From positions 21,689-85,688 of the forward strand of contig NZ_JAGQED010000021.1 in assembly GCF_018304965.1 (NCBI RefSeq): DNA of 64,000 nucleotides, given 5' to 3'. A model generated the notes under the pieces. It was not told the origin of the DNA, ran no database searches, and saw nothing but the letters and a program-made list of their open reading frames with translations. A program made the translations under genes and the position numbers. Below, piece after piece: positions 27,309 through 36,846 of this stretch. Within the stretch, counting starts at the first letter, position 1. The number at the start of each line of letters is the position of its first letter. The stretch comes from Collimonas antrihumi (GTDB taxonomy: Bacteria > Pseudomonadota > Gammaproteobacteria > Burkholderiales > Burkholderiaceae_D).

Positions 27309-29060
27309 TTACATGCGGGCTGGCGCCGATACGCCGATCAGCGCCAAGCCGTTGCGCAACACCTGGCGGGTTGCGTACATCAAGGCAAGGCGCGCCATCT
27401 TGAGCGCTTCATCGTCAACCAGAACCCGCTCAGCATTGTAGTAGCTATGCAGCTCACCCGCCAAATCGCGCAGATAAAACGCGACCTGATGCGGCCCCAG
27501 CTCTTCCAGCGCATGCTGCAGCATATCCGGATATTCCGCCAGCTTGGCCAGCAGGCTGGCCTCGCGCGGCGCGGTCAGCGGGCTCAGGTCGACTGTGCCA
27601 AGGCTGGCTTCGTCACCGGTCCATTGCGCCAGCACCGAACAGATACGGGCATGGGCATATTGCACGTAGTAGACCGGATTTTCGTCGGATTTGGCCAACG
27701 CCAGATCGACATCGAACACGAATTCAGTATCGGCCTTACGTGAGATCAGGAAGAACCGCACGGCGTCGCGGCCGCGGGTCAGGTCGCGCGGCGCGTCCTT
27801 GTCCTGCGCACCATCGGCAGCGCCATCTTCGCCAGACGACCATTCGATCAAGTCTCGCACCGTGACATACGAACCGGCGCGCTTGGAAATCTTCACTTCC
27901 TCGCCGTTCTTCATCACGGTCACCATCTTGTGCAGCACGTAGTCGGGATAGCCTTGCGGAATTCCCATGTTGACGGCTTGCAGTCCGGCGCGCACCCGCG
28001 CAATCGTGCCATGGTGATCGCTGCCCTGGACATTGATGACCTTGCCGAAGCCGCGCTGCCATTTGACGATGTGGTAGGCAACGTCGGGCACGAAATAGGT
28101 GTAGGTGCCGTCGGACTTCTTCATGACGCGGTCTTTGTCGTCGCCGTAGTCGGTGGTGCGCAGCCACAATGCGCCATCCTGCTCATAGGTGACGCCGGCT
28201 GCGATCAGGGCCTCGACGGCGGCATTGACCTTGCCGTCTTTGTACAGCGACGATTCCAGGTAATAGTTATCGAACTTGACGCCGAAGGCCAGCAAATCCA
28301 GATCCTGCTCGCGGCGCAGGTAAGCGACGGCGAACTTGCGGATCGACTCGATATCGTTAATGTCGCCGCTGGCGGTGACCGGTTCGCCATCGCTGGCGGC
28401 AACCGTTTTCCTGGCCAGGAAATCCTGTGCAATATCAGCAATGTAATCGCCGTTGTAGGCGCTTTCCGGCCATGCGGCATCACCCGGCTTGAAGCCGTTG
28501 GCGCGTGCCTGCACAGAAGTCGTCAGGGTAGCGATCTGAACGCCGGCGTCATTGTAGTAAAACTCGCGGGTGACATCGAAACCTTGCACCTCGAACAGTG
28601 CGGACATGGCATCGCCGAGCGCGCCCTGACGGCCGTGGCCCACATGCAAAGGCCCGGTCGGATTGGCGGAAACAAACTCCACCAACACTTTCTTGCCGGC
28701 GCCAAGCTTGCTCTTGCCGTAGTCGGCGCCCTCTTGCAGAACGGTCTTGACCACTTGCTGCTTGGCCGCCGCTGTCAAACGCAGATTGATGAAGCCGGGG
28801 CCGGCGATTTCAGCGGTTTCGATCAGATCGCGGTGTTCGGTGCTGGCCAGCACCGCCGCCACCAAAGCTTGCGCCAGTTCACGCGGGTTCTTTTTCAGCG
28901 GCTTGGCCAGTTGCATGGCGATATTACAGGCGACGTCGCCATGCGACGGGTCACGCGGACGCTCCAGCGTCACCGTCGGCTGCAATTCGCTGCCGGCAAT
29001 AATGGGCTGCAAGGCAGCGTTGAAAAGGTCGATGATCTGTTGTTTCTGTGGTGCGAGCAT
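27309..29060 (-). CDS. argS: Arginyl-tRNA synthetase
   Basis: Class-I aminoacyl-tRNA synthetase that charges tRNA-Arg. The HIGH-type motif appears as [16 protein letters not shown], the N-terminal additional domain precedes it, and the C-terminal DALR anticodon domain ends with [28 protein letters not shown]. The start ATG at 29060 (MLAPQKQ) matches related proteins; a TTG five codons earlier is possible. It has 583 residues. It is followed by the SPOR gene. Confidence 0.97.
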   Translation of the reverse strand: MLAPQKQQIIDLFNAALQPIIAGSELQPTVTLERPRDPSHGDVACNIAMQLAKPLKKNPRELAQALVAAVLASTEHRDLIETAEIAGPGFINLRLTAAAKQQVVKTVLQEGADYGKSKLGAGKKVLVEFVSANPTGPLHVGHGRQGALGDAMSALFEVQGFDVTREFYYNDAGVQIATLTTSVQARANGFKPGDAAWPESAYNGDYIADIAQDFLARKTVAASDGEPVTASGDINDIESIRKFAVAYLRREQDLDLLAFGVKFDNYYLESSLYKDGKVNAAVEALIAAGVTYEQDGALWLRTTDYGDDKDRVMKKSDGTYTYFVPDVAYHIVKWQRGFGKVINVQGSDHHGTIARVRAGLQAVNMGIPQGYPDYVLHKMVTVMKNGEEVKISKRAGSYVTVRDLIEWSSGEDGAADGAQDKDAPRDLTRGRDAVRFFLISRKADTEFVFDVDLALAKSDENPVYYVQYAHARICSVLAQWTGDEASLGTVDLSPLTAPREASLLAKLAEYPDMLQHALEELGPHQVAFYLRDLAGELHSYYNAERVLVDDEALKMARLALMYATRQVLRNGLALIGVSAPARM

Positions 29061-29351
29061 AGGATAGGTGGTCAATAGTACGGGGACCGTACTGGATTTA
29101 TGCGAAAAGTCTATGGGACTGCCCCATTTACTTGATTATTCTCGATTATACCGGCTTGGCGGGGCAATCTTCACCCTGCTTGCCCGTGTGGATGACGACA
29201 TCCCGTAAATCCGGCCACGCGCTGCAAGCATCAAAAACTGCTGCTAAGATGCTGCGTCTCGGTCGTGGCGTTTCTGACATGTTTCTGAAACATTTTTGAA
29301 ACGTCATCGGCCGCCTCGTTTTGCCTTGCTTATTTATCTACAGGAACCTTG

Positions 29352-29948
29352 ATGACCCAGTCCACACCCCGTGTAGCCGACCACCCTGCCCATCCGCAAT
29401 TCCTCAGCCGCTGGTCGCCACGCGCCTATGCCAATGACGAGATTTCCGAACAAGAATTGCTGACCATTCTGGAAGCGGCACGCTGGGCGCCGTCGTCCTA
29501 TAACTCGCAACCTTGGCGTTTCGTGTTCGCACGCCGCGGCACACCGCACTGGAACAAACTGCTGCCTTTGCTCAACGATTTCAATCGCAGCTGGGCGGAA
29601 AATGCCGCGGCATTAGTGATCATCTTGTCGAAAACCACCTTTGCGCCACCGGGCAGCAGCGAAGAGTCGCCGATGCCAACCCACTCTTTCGACGCCGGTT
29701 CAGCCTGGGGTTACCTGGCGCTGCAAGCCAGTTTGTCTGGTTGGCATGCGCACGGCATGGCCGGTTTCGACAAGGAAAAAACGCGCAAGGAACTGGACAT
29801 CCCGGCCAATTTCGCGATTGAAGCTGCGGTAGCCATCGGCAAGATCGGCGATAAAGCTATGTTGCCGGAAGGTTTGCGCGCCAAGGAAGAGCCAAGCCCA
29901 CGCAAGCCGTTGCAAGAGTTGGTTTCTGAAGGGATTTTCAAGGCCTGA
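29352..29948 (+). CDS. Nitroreductase-family flavoprotein
   Basis: The protein (198 residues from the ATG at 29352, with AGGA upstream) has nitroreductase features: SPRAYANDEISEQELLTILEAARWAPSSYNSQPWRFV at the N terminus binds FMN, and the centre has GSAWGYLALQASLSGWHAHGMAGFD. Such enzymes reduce nitro compounds, quinones or enones with NAD(P)H. No neighbouring gene points to the substrate. A palindromic repeat follows the stop. Confidence 0.9.
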   Translation: MTQSTPRVADHPAHPQFLSRWSPRAYANDEISEQELLTILEAARWAPSSYNSQPWRFVFARRGTPHWNKLLPLLNDFNRSWAENAAALVIILSKTTFAPPGSSEESPMPTHSFDAGSAWGYLALQASLSGWHAHGMAGFDKEKTRKELDIPANFAIEAAVAIGKIGDKAMLPEGLRAKEEPSPRKPLQELVSEGIFKA

Positions 29949-29961
29949 CAATTGTAGTCGG

Positions 29962-30051
29962 GTAGGGTGGGCAAGTTTTTTTGCCCACGTGTTCTCGGAT
30001 AGGCGTGTTGGTGAATTTGAGGTCACGCGTGGGCATACGTGCCCACCCTAC
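29962..30051. repeat. Dispersed palindromic repeat, long form, copy 3
   Basis: Outer arms GTAGGGTGGGCA (29962-29973) and TGCCCACCCTAC (30040-30051) match copy 1, with inner halves TTGCCCACGTG and CGCGTGGGCA. It lies between convergent genes, the nitroreductase and the DMT transporter, where it may act as a terminator. Confidence 0.88.
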
Positions 30052-30069
30052 AAAACTGATATGCAGCAA

Positions 30070-30969
30070 TTAGCCGCGTTGCCAATTCACTAGCACAATC
30101 CCGCTCAACACCAGCAACGCGCCGAATACAAACGGCAACCCGATCGGATCCCCCAGCAGCAACACGCCGAAACTGACGCCGAACAACGGCGTCAGGAAAG
30201 AAAACACCGTCAGCCGCGAAGCAAGATAGCGGCGCAACATCCAGAACCAGGCCAGGAAACTGCCGAAAGCGACGATCAGCGACTGGAACACCAGGCTCAC
30301 CCACATGATGCCGGTCAACGGCGCCACTTCTGTCTGCCCCGAAACCAGGGCCACCAGCGGCAGCGACAATGCGGCTATCACCAACTGGTACCACAATGTC
30401 ATGCTGGGAGAGGCGTTGGTGAGGACGCTGCGCTTGATCATGATCGTGGTGGCGGCCCAGAACACGGCGGCCAGCACGCCCAACGCATCGCCGATCAGCA
30501 TCCGGCTGAAACCGGCGCCGGCTTCAAAGCCACCGGCGAACGCCACGGTAATCCCGGCAAATGCGGCAATCACACCTAGCCATTGGGTGACGCCGAAACG
30601 CTCGCCCGGCACCAGCCAGTGCAAACCCAGCACGGTGAAAATCGGCGCGGTGTAAACGAACACCGACATGTGCGAAGCGGTGGTGTAGTTCAAACCGATG
30701 GAGACGCACAGGAATTCGCCGGCAAACAGCAAGCCGGTTGCCAGACCCGGCCAGAAGGTGCCATCGGTCAGCGAAAATTTACTGCCGCGCCACCACATCA
30801 GGCCGCTCACCAGCACCGCCGCAACCGCTGAGCGCAAGCCGTTTTGCAGGATCGGCGAGATGCTGGGCGCCGCCACTTTGATTGCAACTTGTTGCAGCCC
30901 CCAGCACAGGCACAGCATCAACATCAGGCTCATGGCCAAACCGTCCAGCGGTTTGCGAGTAGCGGGCAT
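30070..30969 (-). CDS. EamA/DMT-family transporter
   Basis: The integral membrane protein has two EamA repeats and about ten hydrophobic helices; CWGLQQVAIKVAAPSISPILQNGLRS is the usual first-repeat pattern and GITVAFAGGF and LFGVSFGVLLLGDPIGLPFVFGALLVLSGIVLVN close the repeats. DMT transporters export metabolites or amino acids. The ATG at 30969 gives 299 residues, the family length; a longer reading from 31113 adds 48 hydrophilic residues with no family sequence. Substrate unknown. Confidence 0.88.
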   Translation of the reverse strand: MPATRKPLDGLAMSLMLMLCLCWGLQQVAIKVAAPSISPILQNGLRSAVAAVLVSGLMWWRGSKFSLTDGTFWPGLATGLLFAGEFLCVSIGLNYTTASHMSVFVYTAPIFTVLGLHWLVPGERFGVTQWLGVIAAFAGITVAFAGGFEAGAGFSRMLIGDALGVLAAVFWAATTIMIKRSVLTNASPSMTLWYQLVIAALSLPLVALVSGQTEVAPLTGIMWVSLVFQSLIVAFGSFLAWFWMLRRYLASRLTVFSFLTPLFGVSFGVLLLGDPIGLPFVFGALLVLSGIVLVNWQRG

Positions 30970-31228
30970 CACGTTCTTTCTGAAACAGGGATTGTTTGTC
31001 ATAAATGTCATTTTACTCAGCGCCGATTTATCCCTATCATCAGCGTGATCGGGCAGGAGTGCCCGGTAAAAATCCGAATGCAGATTGCAAGGAGTATGCT
31101 TGAAAGTAGTCACTTTTGCATTACCGGCAGCAAACCGATGATGGCCGGAGCATATTATTCATAAGTCAGTCAAAGCCCCGCGCCCTCGTAAACTATTACT
31201 GTTAAGCGTCTCTGCCGGTGCCGGCCAT

Positions 31229-32332
31229 ATGCGCGCCGCCGAAGCGCTCAAGGCCTATGCCGCCGCCGAATTCCCCGACACCGAAGCGATCCATCTGGAC
31301 GCGATGGATTACGTGCCGGCCGGATTCCGTGCGGTGTATACCGATTTTTATCTGCATCTGGTGAATCGCCATCCTGCGTTGTGGGGTTATGTTTACCAAA
31401 AAAGCGACAAAGCCCTGACCAACTCGCCAACGCAAAAATTGCGGCGCGCGATTGAACGCATCAGCACGCGCCCCTTGCGTGCCGCGATCCAGGCGGCAGC
31501 GCCGGACGCCATCATCTGCACCCACTTCCTGCCGGCCGAATTGCTGGCGCGCGAAATCGGCAGCCAGCGTGTGGTGTGCCCGGTCTGGGTACAAGTTACG
31601 GATTTCGATTTGCACAGCATGTGGCTGCAACCGCTGATGCGCGGTTACTTTGCCGCCACCGAAGAAATCGCCTATCGCATGCGGGCGCGCGGCCTGGCGG
31701 CCGACGCGGTACACGTGACCGGTATCCCGATCATGCCGGGATTCGGGCAACCGCTGGATCGCCGGCGGTGCGCGCAGCAATTCGGCCTGGATCCCGACCG
31801 CAAGATTATCCTGATGATGTCGGGCGGCGCCGGTATCGGCGATCTCGATAAGACCGTGCAACGGCTGCTGGAGCTGGGCGACGATTTTCAGCTGGTGGCG
31901 TTGGCGGGTAAAAACGCCGCGCTACTGGGCAACCTGCAGCAATTGGCGGCTGCCCATCCGCGCCGCCTGTTTCCTTTCGGCTTTACCCACCATGTGGAAC
32001 AATTGATGGCGTGTGCCGATCTCGCGATTACCAAACCAGGCGGCCTGACTACCTCAGAATGCCTGGCGATGGGGGTACCGATGATCATCCACTCGCCAAT
32101 CCCGGGCCAGGAAGAACGTAACGCCGACTATCTGCTGGAACAGGGCGCAGCGCTGAAAGCGATCGACCTGACCGCACTGGCGTTCCGGGTCCAGCAACTA
32201 CTGCAACAGCCGGAACAACTTCAACGCTTGCGGCAGCACAGCCTGACGTTGGGCCGCCCGCATGCCGGCCGCGCAGTGCTGCAAACTGTCTTCAGCAAAC
32301 TCGATTCTCAATTTCATACGGTATCGACATGA
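31229..32332 (+). CDS. MGDG-synthase-like glycosyltransferase (GT28 fold), start uncertain
   Basis: The protein resembles monogalactosyldiacylglycerol synthase/MurG-type glycosyltransferases that add sugar to lipids at the inner membrane. The donor-site motif KPGGLTTSECLAMGVPMIIHSPIPGQEERNADYL is clear and ICTHFLPAELLA lies in the N half. The first ATG is at 31229 (367 residues), but typical family sequence LLLLSVSAGAGH is encoded in frame just upstream from about 31193. No ATG, GTG or TTG lies between there and an in-frame stop at 31139. A non-standard start (an ATT at 31157 has GGAG 6 bases before it) or a frame error are possible. It overlaps the next gene by ATGA. Confidence 0.82.
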   Translation: MRAAEALKAYAAAEFPDTEAIHLDAMDYVPAGFRAVYTDFYLHLVNRHPALWGYVYQKSDKALTNSPTQKLRRAIERISTRPLRAAIQAAAPDAIICTHFLPAELLAREIGSQRVVCPVWVQVTDFDLHSMWLQPLMRGYFAATEEIAYRMRARGLAADAVHVTGIPIMPGFGQPLDRRRCAQQFGLDPDRKIILMMSGGAGIGDLDKTVQRLLELGDDFQLVALAGKNAALLGNLQQLAAAHPRRLFPFGFTHHVEQLMACADLAITKPGGLTTSECLAMGVPMIIHSPIPGQEERNADYLLEQGAALKAIDLTALAFRVQQLLQQPEQLQRLRQHSLTLGRPHAGRAVLQTVFSKLDSQFHTVST

Positions 32333-32835
32333 CCGCAACTACACCTTTTCGCCGCTTGCTCGGCATGCTGTTCTGGGCAGTGCTGACTGCCTTTTTTTTC
32401 GCCAATGTCGAAATCCAGATCGAGGGCGCCGCCGGCTGGGCCGCCAATTTGCCGACCTGGCGTATCGAACATCACTGGCTGCTCGACATCTTCTGGGGCG
32501 GCCGCGCCATGACCGGCTATCACGCCTGGATTTTTCCTTTCATTGCGTTGATGTTCCACTATCCGATCTGGTTCAACGGCAGTTGGGACTGGCGCGGCGA
32601 AGCCCGGATCATGGCGTCCATCATGGTGTTCTGGATCAGTGAGGACTGGCTATGGTTTGTACTCAACCCGGCATATGGACTGGGACGTTTCAATCCGGCC
32701 GATGTCCCGTGGCATAAGCATTGGCTTGGCGGTGTGCCGGTCGACTACTGGATTTATTCGGGAGTGGCGATCCTGTTGTTGTGGCTGGCCGAGCGCAAGC
32801 CGCGTCCGGCACGCATCGCGCTGAATCAGAATTGA
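32329..32835 (+). CDS. Tryptophan-rich four-helix membrane protein of unknown function
   Basis: The 168-residue protein has about four hydrophobic segments (LGMLFWAVLTAFFFANV, AWIFPFIALMFHYPIWF, IMASIMVFWISEDWLWFVL, YWIYSGVAILLLWLAE) and many Trp and His residues. I do not recognise a family with a known role. Its ATG overlaps the glycosyltransferase stop, so it is probably translated with it and may work with it on a membrane lipid. That is inference from the overlap only. Confidence 0.75.
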   Translation: MTATTPFRRLLGMLFWAVLTAFFFANVEIQIEGAAGWAANLPTWRIEHHWLLDIFWGGRAMTGYHAWIFPFIALMFHYPIWFNGSWDWRGEARIMASIMVFWISEDWLWFVLNPAYGLGRFNPADVPWHKHWLGGVPVDYWIYSGVAILLLWLAERKPRPARIALNQN

Positions 32836-32937
32836 ATCAATTTGTGAATCTCTGGTTCTGTATAGAAGTAGAGATTCACATATGTATTGTAAAAACAGCT
32901 GGAACTTGGTAAATTGCGGACCCGTTCCAAGTTTGAA

Positions 32938-33795
32938 ATGTTGTTAATGCCGATCAAAAAAAGCGCAAAAAAAACGCCTCTCTCTCAAAAAAATGCGTCT
33001 CTCTCTGAAAAAAACGCGTCTCTCTCGAAAAAAAATACGTCTCTCCTGAAAAAAAACGCGTCTCTCCCGCCAGAAAACGGGTCTGATCCACGCTTGCCGC
33101 GCTACCTGCAAGTCCGTGACGATCTGCTCCAAAGGATCGCTTTGCGTAGCTGGGCCGCTGATGAAGCGCTGCCGTCCGAGGACAAACTGGCCGCCGAATA
33201 TGAAATTGCAGTCGGCACCATGCGCAAGGTGCTGGACGCGCTGGTCACCGATGGCGTCGTCGATCGCGTGCGCGGACGCGGGACATTCGTCGCGCGCGCT
33301 GCCGAACGCTCATCGATGCTGCGTTTCGTGCGGCAACACGGCAAAGCTGAAAACCAGCTGCCGACCGCGCAGATTCGTTCGATGACGACCGCGATACCGC
33401 CCGTTGCGGTGGCGGATAAACTCAAGCTCAAGCCGCGCGACAAAGCGCTATATCTGCATCGCACCCGTTCTTTCGATGATGAAATCGTGCTGTCGGAACA
33501 TATCTGGCTGCCGCTTGCGCGCTTCAGGAAGTTGCAGAAATATCTAAAAAGCAATTCTCCGGCATCCCTGTATCCCGTCTATGAGAGCGAATGCGATGTG
33601 CTGGTCTCGCGTGCCATCGACGACTTGACAGCGAAACCGCTGAACCGGGCCAATGCTTCCGTGTTCAAACTGAAAACCAAGACCGTGGCGATCTGTGTCG
33701 AACGGCTGATGCTGGATCACGCCGGTGAACCGGTTGAATGGCGCACATCTTTTGTGCCGGCAGAGCGTTTCCAGTATTCGGCAGAAATCCGCTAG
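32938..33795 (+). CDS. GntR-family regulator (HutC/FadR-type) with repeat-rich N terminus
   Basis: The core is a GntR winged helix (PRYLQVRDDLLQRIALRSWAADEALPSEDKLAAEYEIAVGTMRKVLDALVTDGVVDRVRGRGTFVA pattern) followed by a UTRA ligand domain (KALYLHRTRSF...CVERLMLDHAGEPVEWR). Before it lie about 45 low-complexity residues made of 7-residue repeats (KNASLSE, KNASLSK, KNTSLLK, KNASLPP), encoded by 21-bp units with A-runs of 7-8. Possible starts are TTG 32914, ATG 32938 and ATG 32947; none has a strong ribosome site, so the start is uncertain. The ligand is unknown and no obvious target operon is adjacent. Confidence 0.85.
   Translation: MLLMPIKKSAKKTPLSQKNASLSEKNASLSKKNTSLLKKNASLPPENGSDPRLPRYLQVRDDLLQRIALRSWAADEALPSEDKLAAEYEIAVGTMRKVLDALVTDGVVDRVRGRGTFVARAAERSSMLRFVRQHGKAENQLPTAQIRSMTTAIPPVAVADKLKLKPRDKALYLHRTRSFDDEIVLSEHIWLPLARFRKLQKYLKSNSPASLYPVYESECDVLVSRAIDDLTAKPLNRANASVFKLKTKTVAICVERLMLDHAGEPVEWRTSFVPAERFQYSAEIR
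32982..33072 (+). repeat. 21-bp tandem repeats with A-tracts inside the GntR gene
   Basis: Four to five imperfect 21-bp units, each an A-run of 7-8 followed by a CGTCTCTC-type stretch, encode the 7-residue protein repeats. The A-runs are slippage-prone and lie before the DNA-binding domain. Confidence 0.85.
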
Positions 33796-33946
33796 GGTTC
33801 TGGCAACCGGGGGCAGCGCGCCAAGGTGGTGCGCCATCCTCTCCAACTGTCGATTCACGACGTATTCCTGCATTTCGTCGCTTTCCGCTTTTCCCGCCTC
33901 TGCGGCGACCAGATAATCGCCGCAGATCAATCAACCGGAGAACGAC

Positions 33947-34486
33947 ATGCTTGTACAAATCATTTCACACACACCGCTTTGGGTCTGGGCGCTACTGGCG
34001 TTCCTGATCTATCGCGGCATCCTGGCCAGCGTCGATCGCGAACTGACGCTGAAAAAACTGTCGATTATTCCATTGGTAATGCTGGCGCTGTCCTGGCAGG
34101 GCGTGTCCACTGTGTTCGGCGTCACGCCGCCGCCTATGCTGTGCTGGCTGCTGGCGGCAACTGTCGCTGCGAGCTTGAACTGGCGCCTGTTCAGGAAGGA
34201 TCGCGTCATTGCCTATCCGGAGCGTGGCGTGGTGTTCCAGCGCGGTAGCTGGCTGCCATTGATACTGATGATGGGAATTTTCCTGACCAAATATACGGTT
34301 GGCGTGACGCTGGCGATACATCCTGCACTGGCACACGATGGCGCATTTACAGCTGTTGTCTGCACACTTTATGGCGTCTTTAACGGCATGTTCATCGGTC
34401 GCCTGCTGCGCGTTGTCAGCCTGTATCACAGTGCGCAACAAGCACAACCGGCGCCAGGCGCTTATAACGGTCAACTGAAAGGCTGA
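33947..34486 (+). CDS. DUF6622-like integral membrane protein
   Basis: The 179-residue protein has about five hydrophobic segments, starting HTPLWVWALLAFLIYRGILAS, a pattern of small membrane proteins grouped as DUF6622; the assignment is from memory and moderate. GGAG lies 6 bases before the ATG. It follows the GntR gene by 151 bp in the same direction but is probably a separate unit. No function is known. A terminator for the opposite strand follows. Confidence 0.7.
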   Translation: MLVQIISHTPLWVWALLAFLIYRGILASVDRELTLKKLSIIPLVMLALSWQGVSTVFGVTPPPMLCWLLAATVAASLNWRLFRKDRVIAYPERGVVFQRGSWLPLILMMGIFLTKYTVGVTLAIHPALAHDGAFTAVVCTLYGVFNGMFIGRLLRVVSLYHSAQQAQPAPGAYNGQLKG

Positions 34487-34496
34487 ACGCTGGACG

Positions 34497-34528
34497 AAAA
34501 AAATGCCGGCCGGCGAACCGGTCGGCAC
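34497..34528 (-). terminator. Terminator after the cstA-ybdD unit
   Basis: On the minus strand, TGCCGACCGG and CCGGCCGGCA arms around a TTCG loop are followed by seven T. It lies just beyond the ybdD stop at 34563. Confidence 0.85.
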
Positions 34529-34562
34529 AAACATCTCCACAGGACGCTTAATTTTTAAGCAG

Positions 34563-34763
34563 CTAGCAACAGCGGCCAACCCGGCCATTGCCGCCATAGC
34601 GCGCTTCCTGGCGTTCCTTGAAAAACTCTTCGTAGCTCATCATCGGTTCACCAGGATGGGTGTTTTCCATATGCGTCACGTAAGTGCCGTACTCAGGCAA
34701 ACCCACCATCAGCCGCATGGTTTGCCCGAGGTAGCGCCCGGCTTTCGATAGTTCTTCCAGCAT
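34563..34763 (-). CDS. ybdD: YbdD/YjiX-family small protein
   Basis: From the ATG at 34763 the protein is 66 residues: MLEELSKAGRYLGQTMRLM, then LPEYGTYVTHMENTHPGEPMMSYEEFFKERQEARYGG and a terminal RCC. This matches YbdD/YjiX, small proteins always encoded after carbon-starvation (pyruvate) permeases and thought to assist them. It begins 10 bp after cstA. Role of the terminal cysteines is not established. Confidence 0.93.
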   Translation of the reverse strand: MLEELSKAGRYLGQTMRLMVGLPEYGTYVTHMENTHPGEPMMSYEEFFKERQEARYGGNGRVGRCC

Positions 34764-34773
34764 GGCCAACCTT

Positions 34774-36846
34774 TCAGACTGACGGTAGAGCGCTCGTCGG
34801 CAGTGATTCAAACGGGGTTTCGCTGGTGCTCGGGCGATGGCTGGCGCGCGCAGCCAGTACGGTCTTGATGCCGAAGCCGAGAATGCTCACCAGCACCAGG
34901 ATGAAGAAGGCAGCCAGGCCCGCATCCAGGTAATCATTGAAGATTACCTGCTGCATTTGCGCGATCGATTTCGCCGGCGCCAGCAATTTTCCTTCTGCCA
35001 GCGCAGCCTGATATTTGGCGGCGTGGGTCAGGAAGCCGACGCGTGGATTGGCGTCGAAGATTTTTTGCCAGCCGGCGGTCAAGGTGCAAATCAGAATCCA
35101 GACGGTCGGCACGATGGTGACCCAGGCAAAACGGTCGCGCTTCATCTTGAACAATACGCAAGTCGCCAGAATCAAAGCGATCCCCGCCAGCATCTGGTTG
35201 GAGATGCCGAACAAAGGCCATAAGGTATTGATGCCGCCAAGCGGATCGACCACGCCTTGATACAGGAAATAGCCCCAGCCGGCGACGCACAAGGCGGTCG
35301 CAATCAAGCTGGCCGGCAACGAATCGATCTTGCGCATGGATGGCACGAAAGTACCGAGCAGATCCTGCAGCATGAAGCGGCCGGCGCGAGTGCCGGCATC
35401 GACTGCGGTCAGGATGAACAGCGCTTCGAACAGAATCGCAAAGTGATACCAGAACGCCATCATGACTTTGCCGCCGCCGATGCTCGACAGGATGTGCGCC
35501 ATGCCGACCGCCAGCGTCGGTGCGCCGCCGGCGCGGGAAATGATGCTGTGCTCGCCCACATCCTTAGCCACCTGCGCCAGCATTTCCGGCGTGACGTGGA
35601 AACCCCATTGCGACACGGCTTGCGCTGCCGTTTCGACAGTAGTGCCGATCAATGCGGCCGGGCTGTTCATCGCAAAATACACGCCAGGCTCGATGCAGGA
35701 TGCCGCGATTAACGCCATGATGGCGACAAACGATTCCATCAACATCGCGCCGTAGCCGATGAAGCGCGCATGGCGTTCGTTTTCCAGCAGTTTCGGCGTG
35801 GTGCCGGAAGCGATCAGCGCGTGGAAACCGGATACTGCGCCACAGGCGATGGTAATGAACAGGAAGGGGAACAAGCTGCCGGACCAGACCGGGCCGGAGC
35901 CGTCCATGAATTGTGTGAAGGCTGGCATTTTCAATTCCGGCGCAACGAACACGATGCCCAGCGCCAGGCCGACGATGGTGCCGATCTTGAGGAAAGTCGA
36001 CAAATAATCACGCGGCGCCAGCAACAGCCAGACCGGCAGCACCGAAGCGATGAAGCCGTAGCCGATCAGCATCCAGGTCAGTTCCTTGCCGGTGAAGGTG
36101 AACATGGCGCCCAATACCGGATGCTCCTGCACATACTGGCCGCCGACAATTGCCAGCATCAACAGCACAAAGCCGATCACCGAAATCTCGCCGATACGTC
36201 CCGGCCGCAGATAACGGGTATACACACCCATGAACAAGGCGATCGGGATAGTCACCGCCACCGTGAAAGTACCCCAGGGTGATTCCGCCAATGCCTTGAC
36301 CACAATCAGCGCCAGCACTGCCAGGATGATCACCATGATCATGAAGGTACCGAACAAGGCAATCACGCCCGGCGCCGTGCCCAGCTCGGACTTGATCAAA
36401 TCGCCCAGAGAACGGCCGTCGCGGCGGGTGGAGATGAACAACACCATCAGATCCTGCACCGCACCGGCAAACACCACGCCGGCCAGGATCCACAACATGC
36501 CGGGCAGATAACCCATCTGCGCCGCCAGCACCGGGCCGACCAATGGTCCGGCGCCGGCAATTGCGGCGAAATGATGGCCGAACAGGACATTCTTGTTGGT
36601 CGGCACGTAATCCAGCCCGTCGTTGTACTTATAGGCAGGTGTCATGCGGGTGGCGTCGAGACCCAGTACTTTGTCGGAAATGTAGAGGCTGTAGAAACGG
36701 TAGGCGATCAGATAGACGCAGACTGCGGCAATCACGATCCAGATAGCGCTGATGGATTCGCCACGCTGCAGGCCGATATAGCCAAACGCGAATGCACCAA
36801 GCAGGGCCAGCGCAAGCCAGCCCATTTTTGAAAATAGACGATTCAT
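34774..36846 (-). CDS. cstA: Carbon starvation protein A (pyruvate/peptide permease)
   Basis: The 690-residue inner-membrane protein has the many-helix CstA layout: GLDYVPTNKNVLFGHHFAAIAGAGPLVGPVLAAQMGYLPG near residue 85 and STRRDGRSLGDLIKSELG are family hallmarks. CstA proteins import pyruvate and possibly peptides when carbon is scarce. A strong GGGAGGAG precedes the ATG. It forms a two-gene unit with ybdD. A Cache-domain two-component system encoded 1.4 kb away may control it, which is inference. Confidence 0.95.
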   Translation of the reverse strand: MNRLFSKMGWLALALLGAFAFGYIGLQRGESISAIWIVIAAVCVYLIAYRFYSLYISDKVLGLDATRMTPAYKYNDGLDYVPTNKNVLFGHHFAAIAGAGPLVGPVLAAQMGYLPGMLWILAGVVFAGAVQDLMVLFISTRRDGRSLGDLIKSELGTAPGVIALFGTFMIMVIILAVLALIVVKALAESPWGTFTVAVTIPIALFMGVYTRYLRPGRIGEISVIGFVLLMLAIVGGQYVQEHPVLGAMFTFTGKELTWMLIGYGFIASVLPVWLLLAPRDYLSTFLKIGTIVGLALGIVFVAPELKMPAFTQFMDGSGPVWSGSLFPFLFITIACGAVSGFHALIASGTTPKLLENERHARFIGYGAMLMESFVAIMALIAASCIEPGVYFAMNSPAALIGTTVETAAQAVSQWGFHVTPEMLAQVAKDVGEHSIISRAGGAPTLAVGMAHILSSIGGGKVMMAFWYHFAILFEALFILTAVDAGTRAGRFMLQDLLGTFVPSMRKIDSLPASLIATALCVAGWGYFLYQGVVDPLGGINTLWPLFGISNQMLAGIALILATCVLFKMKRDRFAWVTIVPTVWILICTLTAGWQKIFDANPRVGFLTHAAKYQAALAEGKLLAPAKSIAQMQQVIFNDYLDAGLAAFFILVLVSILGFGIKTVLAARASHRPSTSETPFESLPTSALPSV

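Noticed and set aside
32961..33075. Repeat array in the GntR gene considered as a CRISPR-like array
   Set aside because: Units are contiguous 21-bp coding repeats without spacers, and no cas gene is near.
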